IMG/VR virus record: IMGVR_UViG_3300046474_000595
Coordinates: 1 to 56,567 of that record
Source: a virus
Length of the DNA: 56,567 nucleotides
Direction: 5' to 3' (one strand)
The notes below the pieces were generated by a model that saw nothing but the letters and a program-made list of their open reading frames with translations, did no database searches and was not told where the DNA came from. A program made the position numbers and the translations under genes. Positions 34,572 to 42,841 of the stretch are shown here, piece after piece (position 1 is the stretch's first letter; the number at the start of each line of letters is the position of its first letter).

Positions 34572-35869
34572 CGGGCAAATCCCAGTTTGATCGAGGTGAC
34601 GGGTTTGATGATCGGATACTCGCGATGGATGAAGTAACCGCCGCTGTCGTTCGCGTGGTCCTTACCCTGAGTTTTGTCCGGCTCACCGTTGGCGGCCCAC
34701 ACCTGTTGTTCCAGGCTATCTGCGTAGGTAGGGCAGGTATACGGATTAACCAGATACCGCCGCTCGCCCTGAGCGTTGCAGAACATCGCGTTCATGGCGT
34801 TTATCCGATCTTTGACCGGTGGATTTGCCGCCGGGGCGATGACGGTAAAGCCCGCCTGCTTGAGCATGGCCAGGTCGGTGACGCTGGCATTCACCGACTT
34901 GCGGGAATCGCCGGAAGCGTCCGGGTAGATCCGGATCTCGCAGGTCTTCTTAAAACTATTGCCGTCGTGCTGCCAGTAGCGTTCCTTGATGCGCCTGATC
35001 ATGTCGGGCGTATCGTAGCCATCGATGAGTTCATCCACCGCCCTGGGCAGCCCCAGGTCGCGCTTGACGTGGGTGATCGCCGCCATCTTGCCGACGTTGA
35101 AATCCATGCCGATGAATAACGGTTCGCCAGGCTTCACAGTGTCGTGGCAGCCGTTCGAAGCGCGGTCATAGGCCGTATAAATCGTGCCCGATGTCAGGTT
35201 GACGAACTGGCCCTTCAGATAAGCCTGGATGAACTGCGGCGGGTATGACTCCAGCAAGGAACCGATGTAGTCATCGGGCAGGTTCAGTTCATTGTCGAAG
35301 GTGCTGGCCTGAATCAGGCCATACATCCCGTTGAGCGCCGGCTTATCGCGCAATTGCTTGACGAACTGCTGGAAAACGAACTTGAAACCCTCCGGAGTCG
35401 TCGTGACATCGACACCATTTTTTAACCCGGAAAGGTTGTAACGCATCCGCGCAATGATCTTGCGCCACGCCTGCTGAGCTTTGACCAAACTCAGCACATC
35501 CAGCTCATCCACCAAGGCGTGCCCGATCTTGAAACCCACAATGGTCTGGGGTTTCTCCATGGATCGGCAAATCACCGTGCCGCGAAACTGCCGCCCGCTG
35601 TAAAGGTGAACCTCATGGTTCGCTTGGTTGATCTTGGTCCTCAGGCCCCAATCACAGGCGACCTCATCCATGGTCGGGTAGAAGATGTCCCGAATCTGCG
35701 CGTACGTCGGAGCAAAGTACCCGGCGTTGACGCCAGGCCACTCCATGAAATGCCGACTCAGCGCCGAGCATCCGACCCAAGTCTTGCCTGAGCCGAAACC
35801 GGCAACGAATGCACGAAACTTATGAGGTAGCGCGATGAACCGTGACTGGGGGACGTTAAGGCTCGGCAT
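34568..35869 (-). CDS. Terminase large subunit
   Basis: A 433-residue packaging motor. Walker A GFGSGKTWVG is near residues 22-31, Walker B is in HALVDELDVL, and the RNase H-like nuclease aspartates lie in IGMDFNVGKMA and YPDASGDSRKS. Start 35869 (MPSLNVPQSRF) has AAGAAAG upstream. An earlier ATG at 35884 adds five residues and cannot be excluded. Confidence 0.92.
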   Translation of the reverse strand: MPSLNVPQSRFIALPHKFRAFVAGFGSGKTWVGCSALSRHFMEWPGVNAGYFAPTYAQIRDIFYPTMDEVACDWGLRTKINQANHEVHLYSGRQFRGTVICRSMEKPQTIVGFKIGHALVDELDVLSLVKAQQAWRKIIARMRYNLSGLKNGVDVTTTPEGFKFVFQQFVKQLRDKPALNGMYGLIQASTFDNELNLPDDYIGSLLESYPPQFIQAYLKGQFVNLTSGTIYTAYDRASNGCHDTVKPGEPLFIGMDFNVGKMAAITHVKRDLGLPRAVDELIDGYDTPDMIRRIKERYWQHDGNSFKKTCEIRIYPDASGDSRKSVNASVTDLAMLKQAGFTVIAPAANPPVKDRINAMNAMFCNAQGERRYLVNPYTCPTYADSLEQQVWAANGEPDKTQGKDHANDSGGYFIHREYPIIKPVTSIKLGFAR

Positions 35870-36317
35870 TCGGCTTTCTTGCATCCACCACATCAACCTG
35901 GATGCGGGTCGGGACGATCACTTCATCGTCAGCGTCGGGTTTGCGCTGGCGATTGACATACACATCCCCGACTTCCTTGGCTGCCTGCTCGAGCACCTGG
36001 AGAGCCAACGCCAGGTTCTCGCCCTTCTCGGCTCTCTCAATCAGCCGGGCCATCGCACGCAGACGGAAAGCACGGTTGGCGATGGGGATATCGGCGGTTT
36101 CTTCGCGAAAGCGTTTGCGAGTGTCGTGGAACAGGATCTGCCAGCGTTTACTGAGGTTCCGGCCTGCGTACTTTGTTGGATCGTAGGCTTCGCACTGTTG
36201 GCGGGACAGCTCGATGCCGAATTCTTGCCTGACTGCGTGCACTACCTGGGAGGGTGTATCGAAACAGGCCAGGGCCTGAACGATGAAGGCTTTGGCTTCA
36301 TTTTTCAGGGTGGCCAT
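35856..36317 (-). CDS. Terminase small subunit (DUF2280 family)
   Basis: A 153-residue DNA-binding terminase subunit with a helix-turn-helix region (FDTPSQVVHAVRQEFGIELS), then LSKRWQILFHDTRKRFRE, the pattern of DUF2280. It overlaps the large subunit by 14 bp. It recognises the packaging start. It is the first gene of the structural operon, after a terminator-like hairpin. Confidence 0.88.
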   Translation of the reverse strand: MATLKNEAKAFIVQALACFDTPSQVVHAVRQEFGIELSRQQCEAYDPTKYAGRNLSKRWQILFHDTRKRFREETADIPIANRAFRLRAMARLIERAEKGENLALALQVLEQAAKEVGDVYVNRQRKPDADDEVIVPTRIQVDVVDARKPNAEP

Positions 36318-36357
36318 GAGGTAAATCCGTCAAGTAAGGGTCAAATGGCGAGGTGAA

Positions 36358-36386
36358 AAACCGCAGGCTACGAAGCCTGACGGTTT
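36358..36386 (-). terminator. Strong terminator-like hairpin before the structural operon
   Basis: AAACCG-CAGGCT pairs with AGCCTG-A-CGGTTT around an ACGA loop: 12 bp with a single bulge. On the minus strand it ends in TTTTTC. The 314 bp between the small terminase and NACHT genes hold this hairpin and the NACHT leader; nothing else is seen. A TTGACC at 36561 has no convincing -10. Confidence 0.65.
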
Positions 36387-36631
36387 AGCAAGATGGATCA
36401 AAAACGTCGTCAAAGGCTGTTCCATTTGAACGACAGGTAAGGCATGATAAACCCAATAATGGCAATACGCCTTTACTGAACATGGATGTCGATATATGGT
36501 GCGGCACAACGCAAAGCTTAGACGCTGTAGCACTAATAACCTACGGAATAAGAAAACTATTTGACCTATGTCACTCCATGGCATTCCCATCGACCTGGAA
36601 AGAATTAGCCGTTACAGCATAAGGGACTGAT

Positions 36632-38875
36632 ATGAAAAGCTGGAAGCAGTTAGAAGAGTATACGAGAGCTTTAGCATCTACTATATGGAAGCGACCAGCA
36701 AAAGCGGAACGAATTGGCGGAGTTAACTTCGACGCAGTTATACATGTATCCAATGAAGAAATAGTCCTTATTGAGATAAGCGAAGAGTTTTCACTTTCAA
36801 AAATAAGATCAGACATATCTAAAATATACGCACTTAAGCTAAAGTATGCTGCCGAAGGCATATTTGCTCGTACATACATCGTACTGTCAAAAAAGCCCAC
36901 ACCCGGAATGATTGATATAGGCAAGGAAATGAAAGTCTCCGTTGTCTCAATCGATGAATTTATAAAAACCGCCTTTGACTACCAGTCCTACGCTAACCTC
37001 CGAAATGAAGTTGCTTTCGGTAGCGCAATAAACCCGGCAACTGGGGAATCTGACGAGCAAACCTATATACCAGTATTTTATACGGACGAACTCGGACGAA
37101 AAAGATTCAATCTTGAAAGTATTTATGAAAAACTGGAGCGCGGCGATAAAATAATTTTACTTGGCGATTACGGCACTGGCAAAAGCCGCTGCACTAAAGA
37201 AATATTTAACTTATTTTTGCAAAAAGCGAATAGCGGATCAAAATTTGTTTTAGCTATTAATCTAAGAGAGCACTGGGGTGCCACTACAGCAATCGAAATC
37301 ATAGCTGGTCACCTGCAAAGACTCGGGCTGTCAGATACTGTTGATAGAACCATGCAGTTATTACGAGGCGGCCACATCATACTGATATTGGACGGCTTCG
37401 ATGAGGTGGGCTCCCAAACTTTCGGGGCAAACCAAGACCGACGAGCCTCAATTAGAAAAATTGCTCTCCAGGGAATCAGAGAGCTGATCGCTAATTGTCC
37501 AACAGGAGTGCTTGTAACAGGGAGGCCTCATTATTTCAATAGCCATCAGGAAATGTACGAAAGCTTGGGAATAGCCGCTAAGAACCACGGAACAACATTA
37601 ATAAAATGCGAGACTGAATTCGATCTCGAACAAGCGAAGATATACCTCGAAAATATCGGCTTATCATCTTCTGTCCCTGAATGGCTACCGCGGAAGCCAT
37701 TGATGTTTTTGATCTTAGCTCAGATTGAATCCAGAGAAGCGGAGAAGATTTTATCAGGGGCGGCGGGTGAGATCGGTTTTTGGGGCCAGTTCCTTGATAC
37801 CGTGTGCGAGCGGGAAGCTAAAATCCATACATCTATAGATCCTGCGTCTGTCCGTGATGTCCTTACGAACCTTGCGAGACATATGAGGCTTGGGGATAGA
37901 GAATTAGGTCGCCTCACTCCCAAAGACGTAAATCGCGCGTATGAGACTGCAACAGGAATGGCACCTGATGAATCAGGTCAGTTAATGCTAAGCAGGCTTT
38001 GCACACTTGGGAGAATCGAACCTGAATCGCCAGATCGGCAATTTGTGGACCCTTATATTGTTCAACTACTGTTTGCAGAAAGTCTCGCAGACGACATCTC
38101 AAACAAGAACTATGACATACTAGGCCAGAATTGGCGACAACCGATCCAACAACTAGGCTTGCTGTTCATTGCCCAATGGATTGAGTTATACAACCTCCAA
38201 AGAGAAACACTTTCAATCATTCATCGCTTGACGACGCCAACGAATGGCCAAGTAGTCGGCGAGCTTGTTGCGTCCCTTCTCTTGATAGGGGCTCTTCCCC
38301 TCGACTTCGGCGGCCTACAACTTAGAAATGCAGATATTTGCCTACTATATCTTGGCGCTTCACCCATGCAAAACATAATTTTTGAAAGTTGTATTTTTGG
38401 CACACTGTCATTCGAGTCATGCAAAATTACGGTGGATTCAGGCGTAAAAATTGTATCCTCTCATATTGCCATGGCTACAGGACTCACCTCTAAAGATGCG
38501 TTGCCTATTTGGATAACTGACACTTCCATTGAAGAAACTCAAAGCGCCTCAAATGCGTCACGCATCAAGTCAAGCAACCTACCGGGTTCTCAAAAACTCT
38601 TCCTCTCAATCATACAAAAAATATTTTTCCAACGCGGAGGGGGTAGAAAAGAGAGTTCGATCTATAAAGGCGGCTTCGGTGAGAAATATGACAGAAAACT
38701 TATCGATCAGATACTTTCAATACTTGTGAATGATGGTTACATAGAGAAGAGCAAAGATAATTCGGTTTTTATTTACAATCCAAATAGGGAATTCACCTCA
38801 AAAATGAGGGCGATACGTGATCAGTTAGGTCTCAGTAAAGATGAACTGTGGCTTCGAATTTCTTCTTTGTCTTAA
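36632..38875 (+). CDS. NACHT-type STAND NTPase with N-terminal nuclease-like domain
   Basis: A 747-residue protein on the opposite strand to the late operon. Residues 1-115 resemble a restriction-nuclease fold (GGVNFDAVIHV, Asp34; IVLIEISEE with Glu48-x-Ser50 where active enzymes have Lys). NACHT follows: Walker A GDYGTGKS at 178-185, Walker B LILDGFDE at 251-258, and VLVTGRPHYF. The later region is helical, then pentapeptide-like (LRNADICLLYLG, IIFESCIFGTLSFESC) near 575-625, then a winged-helix-like end. AAGGGA stands upstream. AT-rich. Such NTPases often sense phage proteins and trigger defence. Confidence 0.85.
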   Translation: MKSWKQLEEYTRALASTIWKRPAKAERIGGVNFDAVIHVSNEEIVLIEISEEFSLSKIRSDISKIYALKLKYAAEGIFARTYIVLSKKPTPGMIDIGKEMKVSVVSIDEFIKTAFDYQSYANLRNEVAFGSAINPATGESDEQTYIPVFYTDELGRKRFNLESIYEKLERGDKIILLGDYGTGKSRCTKEIFNLFLQKANSGSKFVLAINLREHWGATTAIEIIAGHLQRLGLSDTVDRTMQLLRGGHIILILDGFDEVGSQTFGANQDRRASIRKIALQGIRELIANCPTGVLVTGRPHYFNSHQEMYESLGIAAKNHGTTLIKCETEFDLEQAKIYLENIGLSSSVPEWLPRKPLMFLILAQIESREAEKILSGAAGEIGFWGQFLDTVCEREAKIHTSIDPASVRDVLTNLARHMRLGDRELGRLTPKDVNRAYETATGMAPDESGQLMLSRLCTLGRIEPESPDRQFVDPYIVQLLFAESLADDISNKNYDILGQNWRQPIQQLGLLFIAQWIELYNLQRETLSIIHRLTTPTNGQVVGELVASLLLIGALPLDFGGLQLRNADICLLYLGASPMQNIIFESCIFGTLSFESCKITVDSGVKIVSSHIAMATGLTSKDALPIWITDTSIEETQSASNASRIKSSNLPGSQKLFLSIIQKIFFQRGGGRKESSIYKGGFGEKYDRKLIDQILSILVNDGYIEKSKDNSVFIYNPNREFTSKMRAIRDQLGLSKDELWLRISSLS

Positions 38876-38894
38876 GGAAAAGCGCAGACATCAA

Positions 38895-39209
38895 TCATAG
38901 CCCTGTTTTCCGCCCAATCACCCGCACCACAATCTCCCGAATAGCAGTAACGCCGAGGAAGCCTATAGCTCCCCCGGCGGCTACTGACAGGCTCGACGGC
39001 CATTCCATCCAGACGATCAGGCTGCTCGCAGACAGACTCAACGCGCCGCAGATCAGGGCTTCCAGAAGGATGCGCACCTTACTGGTTTCCTTGCCCTCGT
39101 AGAGCACTCGCAGAATGGAAATGATCGTGGCCATGATCGCGCCTTGCCAGGTCGGGCAGTTAAGCGCCAGCCAGATGCCAGCCCAGAACGAAGGGTTTTT
39201 ATCAGGCAT
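38895..39209 (-). CDS. Holin (lambda S / phage_holin_3 family)
   Basis: A 104-residue protein with hydrophobic segments WQGAIMATIISILRVLY, ALICGALSLSASSLIVWM and SLSVAAGGAIGFLGVTAI and a basic C-terminus (VVRVIGRKTG), the class I holin plan with three membrane segments. It makes the membrane hole that frees the endolysin. The endolysin gene is 30 kb away at the other end of the late operon. Confidence 0.88.
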   Translation of the reverse strand: MPDKNPSFWAGIWLALNCPTWQGAIMATIISILRVLYEGKETSKVRILLEALICGALSLSASSLIVWMEWPSSLSVAAGGAIGFLGVTAIREIVVRVIGRKTGL

Positions 39210-39237
39210 GGCTCGTGCGCTCGTTGGCGGAATGTAA

Positions 39238-39259
39238 AAACCCCGCGAAGGCGGGGTTT
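39238..39259 (-). terminator. Strong terminator-like hairpin before the holin
   Basis: AAACCCCGC / GCGGGGTTT, a perfect 9-bp stem with GAAG loop, followed on the minus strand by TTTTTA. It lies between the upstream membrane-protein gene and the holin. Confidence 0.7.
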
Positions 39260-39280
39260 GATGGGGTAGGCGCTGCCTGC

Positions 39281-39568
39281 CTAAATCTCTGTTTCGGCTT
39301 CCGGTTTTTCACCAGGTGCCACCCTCTTGCGCAGGTTTTTGGGCGAGACGGTCTCGGCAAAAACGAAGACGAAACCTACGCACCCTGCGAGCATCATCGC
39401 CCCTTTGGCGTTTAGCGCGAGTTCAATCAGGCTGGGGCTGAATGCTGAAAACCCGAGCAGAAAAAACGGAACGATCGTCCCGCCGCTCAGCAATGAGGTC
39501 ACACACTCGTCGGTGGAGAGGCTGCACCCCTGCCGTAGCCATCTCAATGCGCTACAACAGAAGCCCAC
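39281..39568 (-). CDS. Small membrane protein in the lysis region
   Basis: A 95-residue protein with two membrane segments (GGTIVPFFLLGFSAFS, AMMLAGCVGFVFVFAE) and a charged tail (KNLRKRVAPGEKPEAE). It begins with GTG at 39568 without a clear ribosome site, so a shorter form is possible. Next to the holin it could be a second holin or holin antagonist; this is inference. Confidence 0.6.
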   Translation of the reverse strand: MGFCCSALRWLRQGCSLSTDECVTSLLSGGTIVPFFLLGFSAFSPSLIELALNAKGAMMLAGCVGFVFVFAETVSPKNLRKRVAPGEKPEAETEI

Positions 39569-39630
39569 AACGACAGACTAGGAATCGATGGTCCATTCTG
39601 AAATCGAGTAAAACAGGACATCCGACTCCA

Positions 39631-39795
39631 TCAAACAAGTGCGCTTTTTCTAAGCAGCGCGAATGTTGCGACAGCGCCTACCGTAGCGCATGTAATCATA
39701 TTTCCTGTCGTCGAGGTATCTACGCCCAACAATCCGGCAATAGCCAACCCCATGATTCCACCTGAAAACATGAAACGTAACAGTGTCAAACTCAT
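39631..39795 (-). CDS. Short membrane protein
   Basis: A 54-residue protein, MSLTLLRFMFSGGIMGLAIA and a second hydrophobic part (MITCATVGAVATFALL). AAGGA is 7 nt before ATG 39795; the longer open frame upstream overlaps another gene. Function unknown, placed in the lysis region. Confidence 0.6.
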   Translation of the reverse strand: MSLTLLRFMFSGGIMGLAIAGLLGVDTSTTGNMITCATVGAVATFALLRKSALV

Positions 39796-39883
39796 GTCGC
39801 TTTTCCTTAAGTGACTTACTTCAAACAACGCTTGAATTGTCGCCGAAGGATTTGAGCATCGCAAGACTGCAGAAACAGTTGAA

Positions 39884-40150
39884 TTAAAGTTCTGTACTGT
39901 CTTTGTCTTCAAAACTGTACTGATAACTTTGCGTCAAGTGCGCTTCTGAATTACGCCGCTCTTGCAGGGTGGGTTCACCCAAGTAACGCCGGGGATTGCC
40001 ACACATCCAGCAAGAGCAGGCTTTGCCGTGATTGGCGAAGACACCTGCTTCGCCGGGAGTAACCGCCCACTCCCAGATCCGGGCTTTCATGTACCGATAG
40101 AAAAGCGCTTTGATGCGGCGGCTGTGGTGACGGCGAAGGGCTCTGTCCAT
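39884..40150 (-). CDS. Small zinc-binding phage protein
   Basis: An 88-residue basic protein. It has RALRRHHSRRIKALFYRYM, then a Cys cluster CSCWMCGNPRRYLGE and TLQERR. This pattern recurs in small phage and plasmid proteins of unknown role and probably binds zinc. Located between a possible late regulator and the lysis genes. Confidence 0.7.
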   Translation of the reverse strand: MDRALRRHHSRRIKALFYRYMKARIWEWAVTPGEAGVFANHGKACSCWMCGNPRRYLGEPTLQERRNSEAHLTQSYQYSFEDKDSTEL

Positions 40151-40176
40151 GATGTTTTCCTTGTGCTGAATCGCAC

Positions 40177-40208
40177 AAAGCCCCGGCAGATTTCTCTAGC
40201 GGGGCTTT
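40177..40208 (-). terminator. Terminator-like hairpin
   Basis: AAAGCCCCG / CGGGGCTTT, a 9-bp stem with a 14-nt loop, in the 132-bp gap between the gene at 40283 and the zinc-binding protein gene. The T run after it on the minus strand is short, so it may be weak. Confidence 0.45.
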
Positions 40209-40282
40209 CAGGAAGAACAATCAAAAGGTGTCAGGCAGGTTTCTGAACAATGGGAAAATCTTGCCGCCAGCCGTGCGGGAAG

Positions 40283-40873
40283 TCAAGCGGCTGATTTCAT
40301 CCGGTACATCACCGCCGCGACAGGCACCAACGCGCGGCGGTCCAAATCCTCGCAGCATTCGAAGCAGATCTGCACCAGCGGCTCCCAGTCGCGAGCCCAG
40401 GCGCTGGACTGCAATCGCAGACCATAGTGCTCAAACAGCCAGGCCCTAAACGTCTCCGGCTTGCTCAGTGGATCAGGATTCGCGGATTGGCCACCCTGGT
40501 GCATGTACCGATAGCGATGGGCAACACCCTTGACCATGAACTCGAGTTTTACGCGCTTGACGGTGGTCATGCGTGGGGACCTGGACAGCGTGTAGCCGTA
40601 GACCACGTTTTCTGCCGCTTCTCGAACGCTGTCGTCCTGCAGCGCGCCGTACATGAAATCGCCGAACACACGCAGTTGCGGGTGAAGCCTGGCGATAGCC
40701 GATTGAATCCAGCCGGCCAGGGTGCTGTGTGCCGCGTGACCCGCCGTGACACCCCAGTCTGTGGCCTGGATCGAGGTGCCGAGCAGGCAGCGTTCTTCCA
40801 GTCCGGAGATGCCGCCGCGGCTGGGGTTATACGCGCAGTCGTGCCAGGCCTGGCGTGCGGAGTTGAGGTTCAA
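40283..40873 (-). CDS. Phage protein of unknown function, possible late regulator
   Basis: A 196-residue protein (MNLNSARQAWHDCAYNPSRG, ENVVYGYTLSRSPRMTTVKR, ICFECCEDLDRRALVPVAAV). It lies after the replication genes and before the lysis and structural genes, the place of lambda Q, and the following gaps carry terminator-like hairpins. A Q-like antitermination role would fit, but no Q family signature is seen. Confidence 0.6.
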   Translation of the reverse strand: MNLNSARQAWHDCAYNPSRGGISGLEERCLLGTSIQATDWGVTAGHAAHSTLAGWIQSAIARLHPQLRVFGDFMYGALQDDSVREAAENVVYGYTLSRSPRMTTVKRVKLEFMVKGVAHRYRYMHQGGQSANPDPLSKPETFRAWLFEHYGLRLQSSAWARDWEPLVQICFECCEDLDRRALVPVAAVMYRMKSAA

Positions 40874-40917
40874 GTCGATGGCTCCTTGGGCGGGTTTTGA
40901 TCTCTCACGCTGTGCTC

Positions 40918-41286
40918 CTAAAACTCTTCGATGGCCCAGCCGCCGCCGGACTTTTTGGTCTTCGCGGTAACGGCCAGAATTTTGAATGGGTACTGATCGG
41001 CCGCGACCTTGGTTTTTACTCTGGCATCGTCGGTCCAGAAGCCTTTGACTTCGTGGAGTTCAATCGAACCATCTGCCAGCATTACCGCGAAGTCAGGGGT
41101 GTAGAACGTCTTGTCGGCAAGGCGCAGCTTGACTCCCTCGAAGCGGAACCAGACAACGTTACCCTCGTGCTGACGGGCCTTCAGGTGCTCCTGGTAGGCC
41201 GCTTCGGTTTTGTTGAGCTGGCCGACCTTGAGACGACCAAGGGCCTGGAGTTGACGGCTCATGCCGCTGCGGCGCGGATCAGCCAT
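40918..41286 (-). CDS. DUF1064-type PD-(D/E)XK nuclease-fold protein
   Basis: A 122-residue protein with the core YTPDFAVMLADGSIELHEVKGF, that is Asp then Glu-Val-Lys in the PD-(D/E)XK order. DUF1064 proteins are common in phage replication blocks and may act as junction or nick endonucleases. ATG 41286 has GAGGTGAG upstream and overlaps the P-like stop by 8 bp. Confidence 0.82.
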   Translation of the reverse strand: MADPRRSGMSRQLQALGRLKVGQLNKTEAAYQEHLKARQHEGNVVWFRFEGVKLRLADKTFYTPDFAVMLADGSIELHEVKGFWTDDARVKTKVAADQYPFKILAVTAKTKKSGGGWAIEEF

Positions 41287-42019
41287 GCTCACCTCTGCGG
41301 ATGTGCAGGCTGGCCAGCAGTTGCTCGTGGGCCGCAGCACCGTCGGTGGGGATGCCCAGCGCCCTCACCCGATCCATGACTTCCCGATCGGAGTGCTCGA
41401 GCTGGAGCTGCTCACGCGGCCGTGCGCTGTCGTGGCACAAGCCCTTGGCGATACGTCCTGCGAGCGGCTGGCCGGTCTGAGCACGGCGCATGACGATGGC
41501 GTAGTTGCGCTCGAAGCGTTGCCGCAGCGCCTTGTCACCTGGCCTGGCGGATTTCAGGTCGAACGTGCTGGTGGCCTCGGCGGCGACGCGCACGGCTTCG
41601 TGGCTGTAGGCGCCTTGCAGTGCCTCGGCCCAGGCCGCGGCTTCGTCGGGCAGGCCCGGTACCTGCAAGCAGAGTCTGCGGAACTGGGGCGCCGACGGTG
41701 GCCAGCCTGCCGTGTCGAGGTCACCGAGCAAAGTGAGGCCGTTGGCGATCTGGCGGCCGCTCAGGCCAGTCAGGTGTTTCGCCCACGCATGATCCGCTCT
41801 CGGAAACTCGCCAAAACTCGACGTCCAACGGTGGCCGTAGGTCTGCGCCATGGTCCTCCACAGGTCCTCGAGCAGACGAATGTTCAGGGGTTTCACCGGG
41901 GTCGCCTCGGGCGGCGCGCTGCTCGGCGATCGCTGCCTCGACGCGTTCTGCAGCGCTACGTGGGCGCTGCGGAGCAGGTCCTGGGCGGGTGTCGGTGCTT
42001 GCTGAGTGAGGATGTCCAT
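41279..42019 (-). CDS. Replication protein P-like helicase loader
   Basis: A 246-residue protein with the P-type core RLLEDLWRTMAQTYGHRWTS and AGWPPSAPQFRRLCLQVPG. Lambda P brings DnaB to O at the origin. The start at 42019 has GGGAGG 6-7 nt upstream although it lies inside the O-like gene. The overlap with O is 299 bp in another frame. Confidence 0.82.
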   Translation of the reverse strand: MDILTQQAPTPAQDLLRSAHVALQNASRQRSPSSAPPEATPVKPLNIRLLEDLWRTMAQTYGHRWTSSFGEFPRADHAWAKHLTGLSGRQIANGLTLLGDLDTAGWPPSAPQFRRLCLQVPGLPDEAAAWAEALQGAYSHEAVRVAAEATSTFDLKSARPGDKALRQRFERNYAIVMRRAQTGQPLAGRIAKGLCHDSARPREQLQLEHSDREVMDRVRALGIPTDGAAAHEQLLASLHIRRGEHG

Positions 42020-42821
42020 GGGTGGGCCTCCCGTTGGCTTGGGACTTGCGGAAATGGGATTTCAAACTCAGGGCAAAGGCGTGTTCCCACTTGCCCTGGG
42101 TGCGGTGTTCGTCGGGGGATTCGAGCCAGAACGATCGGAATTCCAGGAGCTGGTCCGGATCGAGCTGGCACTCGGTGAGACCGAGTCGGCGCAGGACGCC
42201 GGGGAAGGTTTTTTTGCCGGGCGCCCAAGTCTCGGTCATCGCGAATTGCGTTCGCGAGTCGGCGGCAGCGTCGTGCGCGCGCCCGCGTGGTGGTGGTGGT
42301 TCTATATATTCTTTATCTTTATCTTTATCTTTATCTGTCGTGACATTGTGTGACTCATCGTGACAGCCTGCGTTTTCCTTCTTGAGCCTGTCGCGCTCGC
42401 GCTGCTCTCTTTTACGCTGTGCGCTTGATTTAGCCCCGGATTCATTGGCTCCGGCGTCCTCTCGCTGAGGCTGGCGGGCTTCCCATCCAGCCATTCGATC
42501 GCCTTCCAGAACACGGCCTTGCATAGCGAAAAGGATGGCCTCGACATGCTCGATTTCGAGGTCAAGCGCGGTAGAAAGCCCCTCTAAAAAGTTGATTTCG
42601 TGACATGTCACATCCGTCACGTTTGTCACGTTTTCGTGTGACAGGTCGTGACATGTCACACCGGTTACGTGACCACGGACAGGATTGGATGAAGCCATCA
42701 CCAACAGATGACAGTAGACGGCCATAACCTCAGAAATGGCGCGTCCGGACACCCGCGAGATAGTTCGCCACTTTGGATCGTTGGGCATGTCATGCCAGAG
42801 CCGCAGCCATTGATTAGCCAT
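41721..42821 (-). CDS. Replication initiator O-like protein
   Basis: A 366-residue protein beginning MANQWLRLWHDMPNDPKW, a winged-helix start typical of phage O/DnaD-like initiators. The middle carries a charged segment with Asp-Lys repeats, coded by TTTATC repeats on the plus strand. A second conserved part (AMTETWAPGKKTFPGVL, LLEFRSFWLESP) follows, then a Pro/Arg-rich tail. It contains two clusters of GTGAC iterons and so probably its own origin. Confidence 0.82.
   Translation of the reverse strand: MANQWLRLWHDMPNDPKWRTISRVSGRAISEVMAVYCHLLVMASSNPVRGHVTGVTCHDLSHENVTNVTDVTCHEINFLEGLSTALDLEIEHVEAILFAMQGRVLEGDRMAGWEARQPQREDAGANESGAKSSAQRKREQRERDRLKKENAGCHDESHNVTTDKDKDKDKEYIEPPPPRGRAHDAAADSRTQFAMTETWAPGKKTFPGVLRRLGLTECQLDPDQLLEFRSFWLESPDEHRTQGKWEHAFALSLKSHFRKSQANGRPTHGHPHSASTDTRPGPAPQRPRSAAERVEAAIAEQRAARGDPGETPEHSSARGPVEDHGADLRPPLDVEFWRVSESGSCVGETPDWPERPPDRQRPHFAR
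42312..42335. repeat. Four tandem TTTATC repeats in the O-like gene
   Basis: TTTATC occurs four times in a row, preceded by TCTATATATT. It is an AT-rich island in GC-rich DNA, next to GTGAC iterons, and could serve as the unwinding element of an origin. It encodes Asp-Lys repeats on the minus strand. Confidence 0.7.
42339..42364. repeat. Iteron cluster 1 (three GTGAC copies, 10-bp period)
   Basis: CGTGAC at 42339, TGTGAC at 42349 and CGTGAC at 42359 lie exactly 10 bp apart, on one face of the helix, directly beside the AT-rich repeats. Confidence 0.7.
42599..42673. repeat. Iteron cluster 2 (eight GTGAC/GTCAC copies)
   Basis: GTGAC-type sites begin at 42599, 42637, 42647 and 42668, and inverted GTCAC sites at about 42607, 42616, 42625 and 42655, with spacings mostly near multiples of 10 bp. 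It is inside the O-like gene, as lambda iterons are inside O. Confidence 0.7.
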
Positions 42822-42841
42822 AACGGAACGTGCTCGAGAAA

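Noticed and set aside
36561-36590. TTGACC as -35 box of the NACHT gene
   Set aside because: No acceptable -10 at 16-18 bp; the promoter cannot be placed by eye.
38875-38895. Rho-independent terminator after the NACHT gene
   Set aside because: The 19 bp before the convergent holin end show no hairpin with a T run.
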